DNA from: Ochotona curzoniae
Lineage: Eukaryota > Chordata > Mammalia > Lagomorpha > Ochotonidae
Reading direction: 5' to 3'
Assembly: GCF_017591425.1 (NCBI RefSeq)
Contig: NW_024467102.1
Coordinates: forward strand, 62,001-126,000
Length of the DNA: 64,000 nucleotides
A model generated the notes under the pieces. That model was given only the letters and a program-made list of their open reading frames with translations, had not been told where the DNA came from and did no database searches. The number at the start of each line of letters is the position of its first letter. Within the stretch, counting starts at the first letter, position 1. This document shows positions 26,101-38,679 of this stretch, piece by piece. Both the position numbers and the translations under genes were made by a program.

Positions 26101-29100
26101 AGCGACTCGACCTCCGGGCCAGTGGCGCTAGGGGCGTTGCTTGACCCAAGCCTGGGCCGGCAAGTGGCGCGGGGCCGGCGCAAGGGGATGTGACCCCCGG
26201 CAAATGGCGGCCGGGGTCCTCAAGCCCGATCAAGCCTGTCTCCAAGAATGCAACCAGCAGCCTTCACGCCCACTCAGAAGGCTGCTTCAGGGAGGCTGGA
26301 CCGCCACGTGTGGTCCTTTTCGGGCCTAGCGTGGTAACCCAGGTACAGTGACCCGACCCCCTGGCAGGTGGCTCTAGGGGCGTGGCTAGACCCAAGCCCG
26401 GGCCGAGAAGATGGGCGTGTCCGGCGCGCGGCGACATGACCACGAGAAGATGGCCGCCTGGGTCCTCAAGCCCGATCAAGCCTGTCTCCAAGAATGCAAC
26501 CAGCAGCCTTCACGCCCACTCAGAAGGCTGCTTCGGGGAGGCTGGACCCCCGCGTGTGGCCCTTTTTGGGCCTAGCGTGGTAACACAGGTACAGCGACCC
26601 GACCCCAGGACTGGTGGCTCTAGGGGCGTGGCTAGACACAAGCCCGGGCCAGGAAGAGGGGCGGGGCCGGCGAAAGGGTACGGGACCCCCAGCAGATGGC
26701 GGCCGGGGTCCTCAAGCCAGATCAAGCCTGTCTCCTGGAATGCAACCAGCAGCCTTCCCTCCCACTCGGAAGGCTGCTTCGGGGAGGCTGGACCCCCACG
26801 TGTGGCCCTTTTCGGGCCTAGCGTGGTAACCCAGGTACAGCGACCCAACCCCCTGGCAGGTGGCGCTAGGTGCGTGGCTAGACCCAAGCCCTGGCCGGGT
26901 AGATGGGCGGGCCGGCGCGAGGGGACATGACCCCCAGAAGATGGCGGCCGGGGTCCTCAAGCCCGATCAAGCCTGTCTCCAAGAATGCAACCAGCAGCCT
27001 TCACGCCCACTTGGAAGGCTGCTTCGGGGAGGCTGGACGCCCCACGTGTGGCACTTTTCAAGCCTAGCGTGGTAACCCAGGTACAGCGACACCACCTGGA
27101 CCAGTGGCGCTAGGGGCGTGGCTAGACCCAAGCCCGGGCCGGGAAGAGGGGCGGGGCAGGTGCGCGGGGATGTGACCCCCAGCAGATGGCGGCTGGGGTC
27201 CTCAAGGCAATGAAGCCTGTCTCCAAGAATGCAACCAGCAGCCTTCACGCCCACTTGGAAAGCTGCTTCGGGGAGGCTGGACCCCCACGTGTGGCCCTTT
27301 CCGGGCCTAGCGTGGTAACCCAGGTACAGCGACCCAACCCCCTGGCAGGTGGCGCTAGGGGCGTGGCTAGACCCAAGCCCGGGCCAGGAAGAGGGGTGGG
27401 GCCGGCGAAAGGCGCGTGACCCCCAGCAGATGGCGACCGGGGTCCTTAAACCTGATCAAGCCTGTCTCCAAGAATGCAAGCAGCAGCCTTCACGCCCACT
27501 CAGAAGGCTGCTTCGGGGAGACTGGACCCCCACGTGTGGCCCTTTCCGGGCCTAGCGTGGTAACCCAGGTACAGCGACCCGACCCCTAGACTGGTGGCTC
27601 TAGGGGCGTGGCTAGAGCCAAGCCCGGGCCGGGAAGAGGGGCGGGGCCTGCGCAAGGGGACGTGACCCCCGGCAGATATCGGCTCTGGTCCTCAAGCCCG
27701 ATCAAGCCTGTCTCCAAGAATGCAACCAGCAGCCTTCACGCCCACTCGGAAGGCTGCTTCGGGGAGGCTGGACCCCCCACGTGTGGCACTTTTCAGGCCT
27801 AGCGGGGTAACCCAGGTACAGCGACCCAACCACCTGGACCAGTGGCGCTAGGGGCGTGGCTAGACCCAAGTCCGGGCCGGGAAGATGGTCGTGGCCAGCG
27901 CGCGGCGACATGACCACGAGAAGATGGCCGCCGGGGTCCTCAAGCCCGATCAAGCCTGTCTCCAAGAATGCAAGCAGCAGCCTTCACGCCCACTCAGAAG
28001 GCTGCTTCGGGGAGGCTGGACCCCCCACGTGTGGCCCTTTTCGGGCCTATCGCTGTATCCCAGGTACAGCGACCCGACCTCCGGGCCAGTGGCGCTAGGG
28101 GCGTGGCTAGACCCAAGTCCGGGCCGGGAAGATGGTTGTGGCCAGCGCGCGGCGACATGACCACGAGAAGATGGCGGCCAGGGTCCTCAAGCCCGATCAA
28201 GCCTGTCTCCAAGAATGCATCCAGCAGCCTTAACGCCCACTCAGAAGGCTGCTTCGGGGAGGCTGGACCCCCACGTGTGGCCCTTTTCGGGCCTTGCGTG
28301 GTAACCCAGGTACAGCGACCCGACCACCTGGCAGGTGGCCCTAGGGGCGTGGCTAGACCCAAGCCTGGGCCGGGCAGATGGGCGGGGCCGGCGCGCGGGG
28401 ACATGACCCCCAGAAGATGTCGGCCGGGGTCCTCAAGCCAGATCAAGCCTGTCTCCAAGAATGCAACCAGCTGCCTTCCCGCCCACTTGGAAGGCTGCTT
28501 CGGGGAGGCTGGACCCAAACGTTTGGCCTTTTTCGGGCCTAGCGTGGTAACCCAGGTACAGCGACCCAACCACTGGGCCAGTGGCGCTAGGGGCGTGGCT
28601 AGACCCAAGCCCGGGCCGGGAAGAGGGGCGGGGCCGGCGCAAGGGGACGTGACCCCCGGCAGATATCGGCTGTGGTCCTCAAGCCAGATCAAGCCTGTCT
28701 CCCGGAATGCAACCAGCAGCCTTCACGCCCACTGAGAAGGCTGCTTCGGGGAGGCTGGACCCTCCACGTGTGGCCCATTTCGGGCCTAGCGTGGTAACCC
28801 AGGTACAGCGAACCGACCCCAAGGCTGGTGGCCCTAGTGCCGTGGCTAGACCCAAGCCCGGGCCGGGAAGAGGGGCGGGGCCTGCACAAGGGGACGTGAT
28901 GCCCCCAGCACCTGGCGGCCGGGGTCCTCAAGCCCGATCAAGCCTGTCTCCCAGAATGCATCCAGCAGCCTTCACGCCCACTCAGAAGGCTGCTTCGGGG
29001 AAGCTGGACCTCCACGTGTGGCCCTTTTCGGGCCTAGCGTGGTAACCCAGGTACAGCGAACTGACCCCTGCACGAGTGGCGCTAGGGGCGTGGCTAGACC

Positions 29101-30809
29101 CAAGCCCGGGCCGGGAAGAGGAGTGGGGCCGGCGCAAGGGGACATGACCCCCAAAAGATGGCGGCCTGGGTCCTCAAGCCACATCAAGCCTGTCTCCAAG
29201 AATGCAACCAGCAGCCTTCACGCCCACTCGGAAGGCTGCTTCGAGGAGGCTGGACCCCACGTGTGGCCCTTTCCGGACCTCGTGTGGTAACCCAGGTACA
29301 GCGACCCGACCCCTGGACCAGTGGCGCTAGGGGCGTGGCTAGACCCAAGCCTGTGCCGGGAAGAGGGGCGGGGCCGGCGCAAGGGGATGTGACCCCCGGC
29401 AAATGGCGGCCGGGGTCCTCAAGTCCGATCAAGCCTGTCTCCAAGAATGCAACCAGCAGCCTTCACGCCCACTTGGAAGGCTGCTTCGGGGAGGCTGGAC
29501 CCCCACGTGTGGCGCTTTTCGGACCTCGCGTGGTAACCCAGGTACAGCGACCCGACCCCTGGACCAGTGGCGCTAGGGGCGTGGCTAGACCCAAGCCTGG
29601 GCCGGGAAGAGGGGCGGGGCCGGCGCAAGGGGACGTGACCCCCGGCAAATGGCGGCCGGGGTCCTCAAGCCACATCAAGCCTGTCTCCAAGAATGCAACC
29701 AGCAGCCTTCACGCCCACTCGGAAGGCTGCTTCAGGGAGGCTGGACCCCCACGTGTGGCCCTTTTCGGGCCTATCGCTGTAACCCAGGTACAGCGACTCG
29801 ACCTCCGGGCCAGTGGCGCTAGGGGCGTTGCTTGACCCAAGCCTGGGCCGGCAAGAGGCGTGGGGCCGGCGCAAGGGGATGTGACCCCCGGCAAATGGCG
29901 GCCGGGGTCCTCAAGCCCGATCAAGCCTGTCTCCAAGAATGCAACCAGCAGCCTTCACGCCCACTCCGAAGGCTGCTTCAGGGAGGCTGGACCCCCACGT
30001 GTGGCCCTTTTCGGGCCTAGCGTGGTAACCCAGGTACAGCGACCCAACCCCCTGGCAGGTGGCGCTAGGGGCGTGGCTAGACCCAAGCCCGGGCCGGGAA
30101 GATGGGCGGGCCGGCGTGAGGGGACATGACCCCCTGCAGATGGCGGCCGGGGTCCTGAGGCCCGATCAAGCCTGTCTCCAAGAATGCAACCAGCAGCCTT
30201 CACGCCCACTTGTAAGGCTGATTCGGGGAGGCTGGACCCCCCACGTGTGGCACTTTTCAAGCCTAGCGTGGTAACCCAGGTACACCGACACCACCTGGAC
30301 CAGTGGCGCTAGGGGCGTGGCTAGACCCAAGCCCGGGCCGGGAAGAGGGGCGGGGCTGGTGCGCGGGGATGTGACCCCCAGCAGATGGCGGCCGGGGTCC
30401 TCAAGCCCAATGAAGCCTGTCTCCAAGAATGCAAGCAGCAGCCTTCACGCCCACTCAGAAGGCTGCTTCGGGGAGACTGGACCCCCACGTGTGGCCCTTT
30501 CCGGGCCTAGCGTGGTAACCCAGGTACAGCGACCCGACCCCTAGACTGGTGGCTCTAGGGGCGTGGCTAGAGCCAAGCCCGGGCCGGGAAGAGGGGCGGG
30601 GCCGGCGCAAGGGGACGTGACCCCCGGCAGATATCGGCTGTGGTCCTCAAGCCCGATCAAGCCTGTCTCCAAGAATGCAACCAGCAGCCTTCACGCCCAC
30701 TGAGAAGGCTGCTTCGGGGAGGCTGGACATCCCACGTGTGGCCCTTTTCGGGCCTAGCGTGGTAACCTAGGTACAGTGACCCGACCCCCGTTCCAGTGGC
30801 ACTAGGGCC
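23185..30809 (+). repeat. 31-monomer higher-order repeat, unit 2
   Basis: 7,625 bp. Starts: 23185, 23431, 23678, 23924, 24170, 24416, 24662, 24907, 25153, 25398, 25644, 25890, 26136, 26382, 26628, 26874, 27118, 27363, 27608, 27856, 28103, 28349, 28595, 28842, 29090, 29335, 29581, 29827, 30073, 30317, 30563. It shares private changes with unit 3 against unit 1: GTGACTAG at 24,907/32,532 versus GTGGCTAG at 17,284, GACAAAAGCC at about 25,160/32,785, and CCCAGTTACAG at about 25,355/32,980. Confidence 0.93.
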
Positions 30810-33800
30810 GTGGCTAGACCCAAGCCCTGGCCGGGAAGAGGGTCGGGGCCGTGGCAAGGGGACGTGACCCCCAGCAGATGGCGGCCAGGGTCCTCAAGCC
30901 AGATCAAGCCTGTCTTCTGGAAAGCAACCAGCAGCCTTCACGCACACTTGGAAGGCTGCTTCGAGGAGGCTGTACCCCCACGTGTGGCCCTTTCCGGGCC
31001 TAGCGTGGTAACCCACGTACAGCGACCCAACCACTGGGCCAGTGGCGCTAGGGGCGTGGCTAGACCCAAGCCTGGGCCGGGAAGAGAGGCGGGGCTGGTG
31101 AGTGGGGACGTGAACCCCTGCAGATGGCGGCCGGGGTCCTCAAGCCCGATCAAGCCTGTCTTCTGGAATGCAACCAGCAGCCTTCACGCTCACTGGGAAG
31201 GCTGCTTCGGGGAGGCTGGACCCCCCACGCGTAGCCTTTGTCGGGCCTAGCGTGTTAACCCAGGTACAGTGACCCAACCCCTGCACGAGTGGCGCTAGGG
31301 GCGTGGCTAGACCCAAGCCCGGGCTGGGAAGAGGGGCGTGGCCGGCGCAAGGGGACGTGACCCCCGGCAGATATCGGCTGTGTTCCTCAAGCCCGATCAA
31401 GCCTGTCTCCAAGAAAGCAACCAGCAGCCTTCACGCCCACTTGGAAGGCTGCTTGGGGGAGGCTGGACCCCCACGTGTGGCCCTTTTCGGGCCTAGCGTG
31501 GTAACCCAGGTAAAGTGACCTGACCCCAAGGCTGGTGGCGCTAGGGGCGTGGCTAGACCCAAGCCCGGGCCGGGAAGAGGGGCGGGGCCGGCGCAAGGGG
31601 ACGTGACCCCCATCAGATGGCGGCCAGTGTCATCAAGCCAGATCAAGCCTGTCTCCAAGAATGCAACCAGCAGCCTTCAGGCCCACTTGGAAGGCTGCTT
31701 CGGGGAGGCTGGACCAGCACGTGTGGCCATTTCCGGGCCTAGCGTGGTAACCCAGGTACAGTGACCTGACCCATGGACAGGTGGCGCTAGGTGCGTGGCT
31801 AGACCCAAGCCAGGGCCGGGAAGAGGGGCGGGGCCGGCGCAAGGGGATGTGACCCCCAGCAGATATCGGCTGGGGTCCTCAAACCCGATCAAGCCTGTCT
31901 CCAAGAATGCAACCAGCAGCCTTCACGCCCACTTGGAAGGCTGCTTCAGGGAGGCTGGACACCCAAGTGTGGCACTTTCCGGGCCTAGCGTGGTAACCCA
32001 GGTACAGCAACCCGACCCCTGCACGAGTGGCGCTAGGGGCGTGGCTAGACCCAAGCCCGGGCCGGGAAGAGGGGCTGGGCTGGCGTAAGGGGACGTGACC
32101 CCCAGCAGATGGCGGCCGGGGTCCTCAAGTCCGATCAAGCCTGTCTCCAAGAATGCAACCAGCAGCCTTCACGCCCACTCAGAAGGCTGCTTCGGGGAGG
32201 CTGGACCCCCACGTGTGGCCCTTTCCGGGCCTAGCGTGGTAACCCAGTTAAAGCGACCCGAACCCCCGGGCCAAGGCGCTAGGGGCGTGGCTAGACCCAA
32301 GCCCGGGCTGGGAAGAGGGGCGGGGCCGGCGAAAGGGGACGTGACCCCCTGCAGATGGCGGCCGGGGTCCTCAAGCCCGATCAAGCCTGTCTCCTGGAAT
32401 GCAACCAGCAGCCTTCACGCTAACTGGGAAGGCTGCTTCGGGGAGGCTGGACCAGCACGTGTGGCCCTTTTCGGGCCTAGCGTGGTAACCCAGGTACAGC
32501 AACCCGACCCCAGGCCAGTGGCCCTAGGGGCGTGACTAGACCCAAGCCCGGGCCTGGAAGAGGGGCGGGGCCGGCGCAAGGGGATGTGACCCCCAGCAGA
32601 TGGTGGCCGGAGTCCTCAAGCCAGATCAAGCCTGTCTCCCGGAATGCAACCAGCAGCCTTCACGCCCACTCAGAAGGCTGCTTCGGGGAGGCTGGACCCC
32701 CACGTGTTGCCTTTTCCGGGCCTAGCGTGGTAACCCAGGTACAGTGAACCAACACACGGGCAGGTGGCGCTAGGGGCGTGGCTAGACAAAAGCCCGGGCC
32801 GGGAAGATGGGCGGGGCCGGCGCAAGGGACATGACCCCCAGCAGATGGCGGGCGGGGTCCTCAAGCCAGATCAAGCCTGTCTCCAAGAATGCATCCAGCA
32901 GCCTTCACGCCCACTTGGAAGGCTGCTTCGGGGAGGCTGGACCCCCACCTGTGGCCCTTTTCGGGCCTAGCGTGGTAACCCAGTTACAGCGACCCGACTC
33001 CTGGACGAGTGGCGCTAGCGGCGTGGCTAGACCCAAGCCAGGGCCGGGAAGAGGGGCGGGGCCGGCGCAAGGGGACGTGACCCCCAGCAGATGTCGGCCA
33101 GGGTCCTCAAGCCCGATCAAGCCTGTCTCCCGGAATGCAACCAGCAGCCTTCACGCCCACTCGGAAGGCTGCTTCGGGGAGGCTGGACCCCCACGTGTGG
33201 CCCTTTCCAGGCCTAGCATGGTAACCCACGTACAGCGACCCGACCCCTGAACCGGTGGCGATAGGGGCGTGGCTAGACCCAAGCCCGGGCCAGGAAGAGG
33301 GGCGGGGCCGGCGCAAGGGGACGTGACCCCCGGCAGATATCGGCTGTGGTACTCAAGTCAGATCAAGCCTGTCTCCAAGAATGCAAGCAGCAGCCTTCAC
33401 GCCCACTTGGAAGGCTGCTTCGGGGAGGCTGGACCCCCCACGTGTGGCGCTTTTCGGACCTCGCGTGGTAACCCAGGTACAGCGACCCGACCCCTGGACC
33501 AGTGGCGCTAGGGGCGTGGCTAGACCCAAGCCTGGGCCGGGAAGAGGGGCGGGGCCGGCGCAAGGGGATGTGACCCCCGGCAAATGGCGGCCGGGGTCCT
33601 CAAGCCACATCAAGCCTGTCTCCAAGAATGCAACCAGCAGCCTTCACGCCCACTCGGAAGGCTGCTTCAGGGAGGCTGGACCCCCACGTGTGGCCCTTTT
33701 CGGGCCTATCGCTGTAACCCAGGTACAGCGACTCGACCTCCGGGCCAGTGGCGCTAGGGGCGTTGCTTGACCCAAGCCTGGGCCGGCAAGTGGCGCGGGG

Positions 33801-36800
33801 CCGGCGCAAGGGGATGTGACCCCCGGCAAATGGCGGCCGGGGTCCTCAAGCCCGATCAAGCCTGTCTCCAAGAATGCAACCAGCAGCCTTCACGCCCACT
33901 CAGAAGGCTGCTTCAGGGAGGCTGGACCGCCACGTGTGGTCCTTTTCGGGCCTAGCGTGGTAACCCAGGTACAGTGACCCGACCCCCTGGCAGGTGGCTC
34001 TAGGGGCGTGGCTAGACCCAAGCCCGGGCCGAGAAGATGGGCGTGTCCGGCGCGCGGCGACATGACCACGAGAAGATGGCCGCCTGGGTCCTCAAGCCCG
34101 ATCAAGCCTGTCTCCAAGAATGCAACCAGCAGCCTTCACGCCCACTCAGAAGGCTGCTTCGGGGAGGCTGGACCCCCGCGTGTGGCCCTTTTTGGGCCTA
34201 GCGTGGTAACACAGGTACAGCGACCCGACCCCAGGACTGGTGGCTCTAGGGGCGTGGCTAGACACAAGCCCGGGCCAGGAAGAGGGGCGGGGCCGGCGAA
34301 AGGGTACGGGACCCCCAGCAGATGGCGGCCGGGGTCCTCAAGCCAGATCAAGCCTGTCTCCTGGAATGCAACCAGCAGCCTTCCCTCCCACTCGGAAGGC
34401 TGCTTCGGGGAGGCTGGACCCCCACGTGTGGCCCTTTTCGGGCCTAGCGTGGTAACCCAGGTACAGCGACCCAACCCCCTGGCAGGTGGCGCTAGGTGCG
34501 TGGCTAGACCCAAGCCCTGGCCGGGTAGATGGGCGGGCCGGCGCGAGGGGACATGACCCCCAGAAGATGGCGGCCGGGGTCCTCAAGCCCGATCAAGCCT
34601 GTCTCCAAGAATGCAACCAGCAGCCTTCACGCCCACTTGGAAGGCTGCTTCGGGGAGGCTGGACGCCCCACGTGTGGCACTTTTCAAGCCTAGCGTGGTA
34701 ACCCAGGTACAGCGACACCACCTGGACCAGTGGCGCTAGGGGCGTGGCTAGACCCAAGCCCGGGCCGGGAAGAGGGGCGGGGCAGGTGCGCGGGGATGTG
34801 ACCCCCAGCAGATGGCGGCTGGGGTCCTCAAGGCAATGAAGCCTGTCTCCAAGAATGCAACCAGCAGCCTTCACGCCCACTTGGAAAGCTGCTTCGGGGA
34901 GGCTGGACCCCCACGTGTGGCCCTTTCCGGGCCTAGCGTGGTAACCCAGGTACAGCGACCCAACCCCCTGGCAGGTGGCGCTAGGGGCGTGGCTAGACCC
35001 AAGCCCGGGCCAGGAAGAGGGGTGGGGCCGGCGAAAGGCGCGTGACCCCCAGCAGATGGCGACCGGGGTCCTTAAACCTGATCAAGCCTGTCTCCAAGAA
35101 TGCAAGCAGCAGCCTTCACGCCCACTCAGAAGGCTGCTTCGGGGAGACTGGACCCCCACGTGTGGCCCTTTCCGGGCCTAGCGTGGTAACCCAGGTACAG
35201 CGACCCGACCCCTAGACTGGTGGCTCTAGGGGCGTGGCTAGAGCCAAGCCCGGGCCGGGAAGAGGGGCGGGGCCTGCGCAAGGGGACGTGACCCCCGGCA
35301 GATATCGGCTCTGGTCCTCAAGCCCGATCAAGCCTGTCTCCAAGAATGCAACCAGCAGCCTTCACGCCCACTCGGAAGGCTGCTTCGGGGAGGCTGGACC
35401 CCCCACGTGTGGCACTTTTCAGGCCTAGCGGGGTAACCCAGGTACAGCGACCCAACCACCTGGACCAGTGGCGCTAGGGGCGTGGCTAGACCCAAGTCCG
35501 GGCCGGGAAGATGGTCGTGGCCAGCGCGCGGCGACATGACCACGAGAAGATGGCCGCCGGGGTCCTCAAGCCCGATCAAGCCTGTCTCCAAGAATGCAAG
35601 CAGCAGCCTTCACGCCCACTCAGAAGGCTGCTTCGGGGAGGCTGGACCCCCCACGTGTGGCCCTTTTCGGGCCTATCGCTGTATCCCAGGTACAGCGACC
35701 CGACCTCCGGGCCAGTGGCGCTAGGGGCGTGGCTAGACCCAAGTCCGGGCCGGGAAGATGGTTGTGGCCAGCGCGCGGCGACATGACCACGAGAAGATGG
35801 CGGCCAGGGTCCTCAAGCCCGATCAAGCCTGTCTCCAAGAATGCATCCAGCAGCCTTAACGCCCACTCAGAAGGCTGCTTCGGGGAGGCTGGACCCCCAC
35901 GTGTGGCCCTTTCCGGGCCTTGCGTGGTAACCCAGGTACAGCGACCCGACCACCTGGCAGGTGGCGCTAGGGGCGTGGCTAGACCCAAGCCTGGGCCGGG
36001 CAGATGGGCGGGGCCGGCGCGCGGGGACATGACCCCCAGAAGATGTCGGCCGGGGTCCTCAAGCCAGATCAAGCCTGTCTCCAAGAATGCAACCAGCTGC
36101 CTTCCCGCCCACTTGGAAGGCTGCTTCGGGGAGGCTGGACCCAAACGTTTGGCCTTTTTCGGGCCTAGCGTGGTAACCCAGGTACAGCGACCCAACCACT
36201 GGGCCAGTGGCGCTAGGGGCGTGGCTAGACCCAAGCCCGGGCCGGGAAGAGGGGCGGGGCCGGCGCAAGGGGACGTGACCCCCGGCAGATATCGGCTGTG
36301 GTCCTCAAGCCAGATCAAGCCTGTCTCCCGGAATGCAACCAGCAGCCTTCACGCCCACTGAGAAGGCTGCTTCGGGGAGGCTGGACCCTCCACGTGTGGC
36401 CCATTTCGGGCCTAGCGTGGTAACCCAGGTACAGCGAACCGACCCCAAGGCTGGTGGCCCTAGTGCCGTGGCTAGACCCAAGCCCGGGCCGGGAAGAGGG
36501 GCGGGGCCTGCACAAGGGGACGTGATGCCCCCAGCACCTGGCGGCCGGGGTCCTCAAGCCCGATCAAGCCTGTCTCCCAGAATGCATCCAGCAGCCTTCA
36601 CGCCCACTCAGAAGGCTGCTTCGGGGAAGCTGGACCTCCACGTGTGGCCCTTTTCGGGCCTAGCGTGGTAACCCAGGTACAGCAACCCGACCCCCGGGCC
36701 AGTGGCCCTAGGGGCGTGGCTAGACCCAAGCCCGGGCCGGGAAGAGGAGTGGGGCCGGCGCAAGGGGACATGACCCCCAAAAGATGGCGGCCTGGGTCCT

Positions 36801-38679
36801 CAAGCCACATCAAGCCTGTCTCCAAGAATGCAACCAGCAGCCTTCATGCCCACTCGGAAGGCTGCTTCGAGGAGGCTGGACCCCACGTGTGGCCCTTTCC
36901 GGACCTCGTGTGGTAACCCAGGTACAGCGACCCGACCCCTGGACCAGTGCCGCTAGGGGCGTGGCTAGACCCAAGCCTGTGCCGGGAAGAGGGGCGGGGC
37001 CGGCGCAAGGGGATGTGACCCCTGGCAAATGGCGGCCGGGGTCCTCAAGTCCGATCAAGCCTGTCTCCAAGAATGCAACCAGCAGCCTTCACGCCCACTT
37101 GGAATTCTGCTTCGGGGAGGCTGGACCCCCACGTGTGGCGCTTTTCGGACCTCGCGTGGTAACCCAGGTACAGCGACCCGACCCCTGGACCAGTGGCGCT
37201 AGGGGCGTGGCTAGACCCAAGCCTGGGCCGGGAAGAGGGGCGGGGCCGGCGCAAGGGGACGCGACCCCCGGCAAATGGCGGCCGGGGTCCTCAAGCCACA
37301 TCAAGCCTGTCTCCAAGAATGCAACCAGCAGCCTTCACGCCCACTCGGAAGGCTGCTTCAGGGAGGCTGGACCCCCACGTGTGGCCCTTTTCGGGCCTAT
37401 CGCTGTAACCCAGGTACAGCGACTCGACCTCCGGGCCAGTGGCGCTAGGGGTGTTGCTTGACCCAAGCCTGGGCCGGCAAGAGGCGTGGGGCCGGCGCAA
37501 GGGGATGTGACCCCCGGCAAATGGCGGCCGGGGTCCTCAAGCCCGATCAAGCCTGTCTCCAAGAATGCAACCAGCAGCCTTCACGCCCACTCCGAAGGCT
37601 GCTTCAGGGAGGCTGGACCCCCACGTGTGGCCCTTTTCGGGCCTAGCGTGGTAACCCAGGTACAGCGACCCGACCCCCTGGCAGGTGGCGCTAGGGGCGT
37701 GGCTAGACCCAAGCCCGGGCCGGGAAGATGGGCGGGCCGGCGCGAGGGGACATGACCCCCTGCAGATGGCGGCCGGGGTCCTGAGGCCCGATCAAGCCTG
37801 TCTCCAAGAATGCAACCAGCAGCCTTCACGCCCACTTGTAAGGCTGATTCGGGGAGGCTGGACCCCCCACGTGTTGCACTTTTCAAGCCTAGCGTGGTAA
37901 CCCAGGTACAGCGACACCACCTGGACCAGTGTCGCTAGGGGCGTGGCTAGACCCAAGCCCGGGCCGGGAAGAGGGGCGGGGCTGGTGCGCGGGGATGTGA
38001 CCCCCAGCAGATGGCGGCCGGGGTCCTCAAGCCCAATGAAGCCTGTCTCCAAGAATGCAAGCAGCAGCCTTCACGCCCACTTGGAAAGCTGCTTCGGGGA
38101 GGCTGGACCCCCACGTGTGGCCCTTTCCGGGCCTAGCGTGGTAACCCAGGTACAGCGACCCGACCCACGGGCAGGTGGCGCTAGGGGCGTGGCTAGACCC
38201 AAGCCCGGGCCAGGAAGAGGGGTGGGGCCGGCGAAAGGCGCGTGACCCCCAGCAGATGGCGACCGGGGTCCTTAAACCCGATCAAACCTGTCTCCAAGAA
38301 TGCAAGCAGCAGCCTTCACGCCCACTCAGAAGGCTGCTTCGGGGAGACTGGACCCCCACGTGTGGCCCTTTCCGGGCCTAGCGTGGTAACCCAGGTACAG
38401 CGACCCGACCCCTAGACTGGTGGCTCTAGGGGCGTGGCTAGAGCAAAGCCCGGGCCGGGAAGAGGGGCGGGGCCGGCGCAAGGGGACGTGACCCCCGGCA
38501 GATATCGGCTGTGGTCCTCAAGCCCGATCAAGCCTGTCTCCAAGAATGCAACCAGCAGCCTTCACGCCCACTTGGAAGGCTGCTTCGGGGAGGCTGGACC
38601 CCCCACGTGTGGCACTTTTCAAGCCTAGCGTGGTAACCCAGGTACAGCAACCCACCACCGGGCCAGTGGCGCTAGGGGC
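30810..38679 (+). repeat. 31-monomer higher-order repeat, unit 3, modified right end
   Basis: Starts: 30810, 31056, 31303, 31549, 31795, 32041, 32287, 32532, 32778, 33023, 33269, 33516, 33762, 34008, 34254, 34500, 34744, 34989, 35234, 35482, 35729, 35975, 36221, 36468, 36716, 36961, 37207, 37453, 37699, 37943, 38189, 38434. It is near-identical to unit 2 up to about 35.9 kb, after which differences accumulate (a conversion-like patch at 36,684-36,707 and several changes in 36.9-37.5 kb). At about 38,060 it switches within a monomer to the type found near 34.85 kb, adding a monomer (38,189). After about 38,540 it no longer follows the HOR. Confidence 0.87.
36684..36707 (+). repeat. Short conversion-like patch in HOR unit 3
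   Basis: Aligned with unit 2 (about 29,058-29,081) this 24-bp stretch has 8 mismatches, while both flanks look identical. The patch reads as the CAACCCGACCCCCGGG...GGCCC form, which is common at about 2,505, 6,930, 13,560, 44,065 and 52,400 but absent at this place in units 1 and 2. This suggests non-allelic gene conversion from another monomer type. Confidence 0.65.

Noticed and set aside
15316..38679. Assembly duplication instead of a real HOR
   Set aside because: The three units differ by private substitutions, single-monomer gains or losses and a conversion-like patch. Simple assembler duplication would not create these. Copy number may still be mis-assembled.
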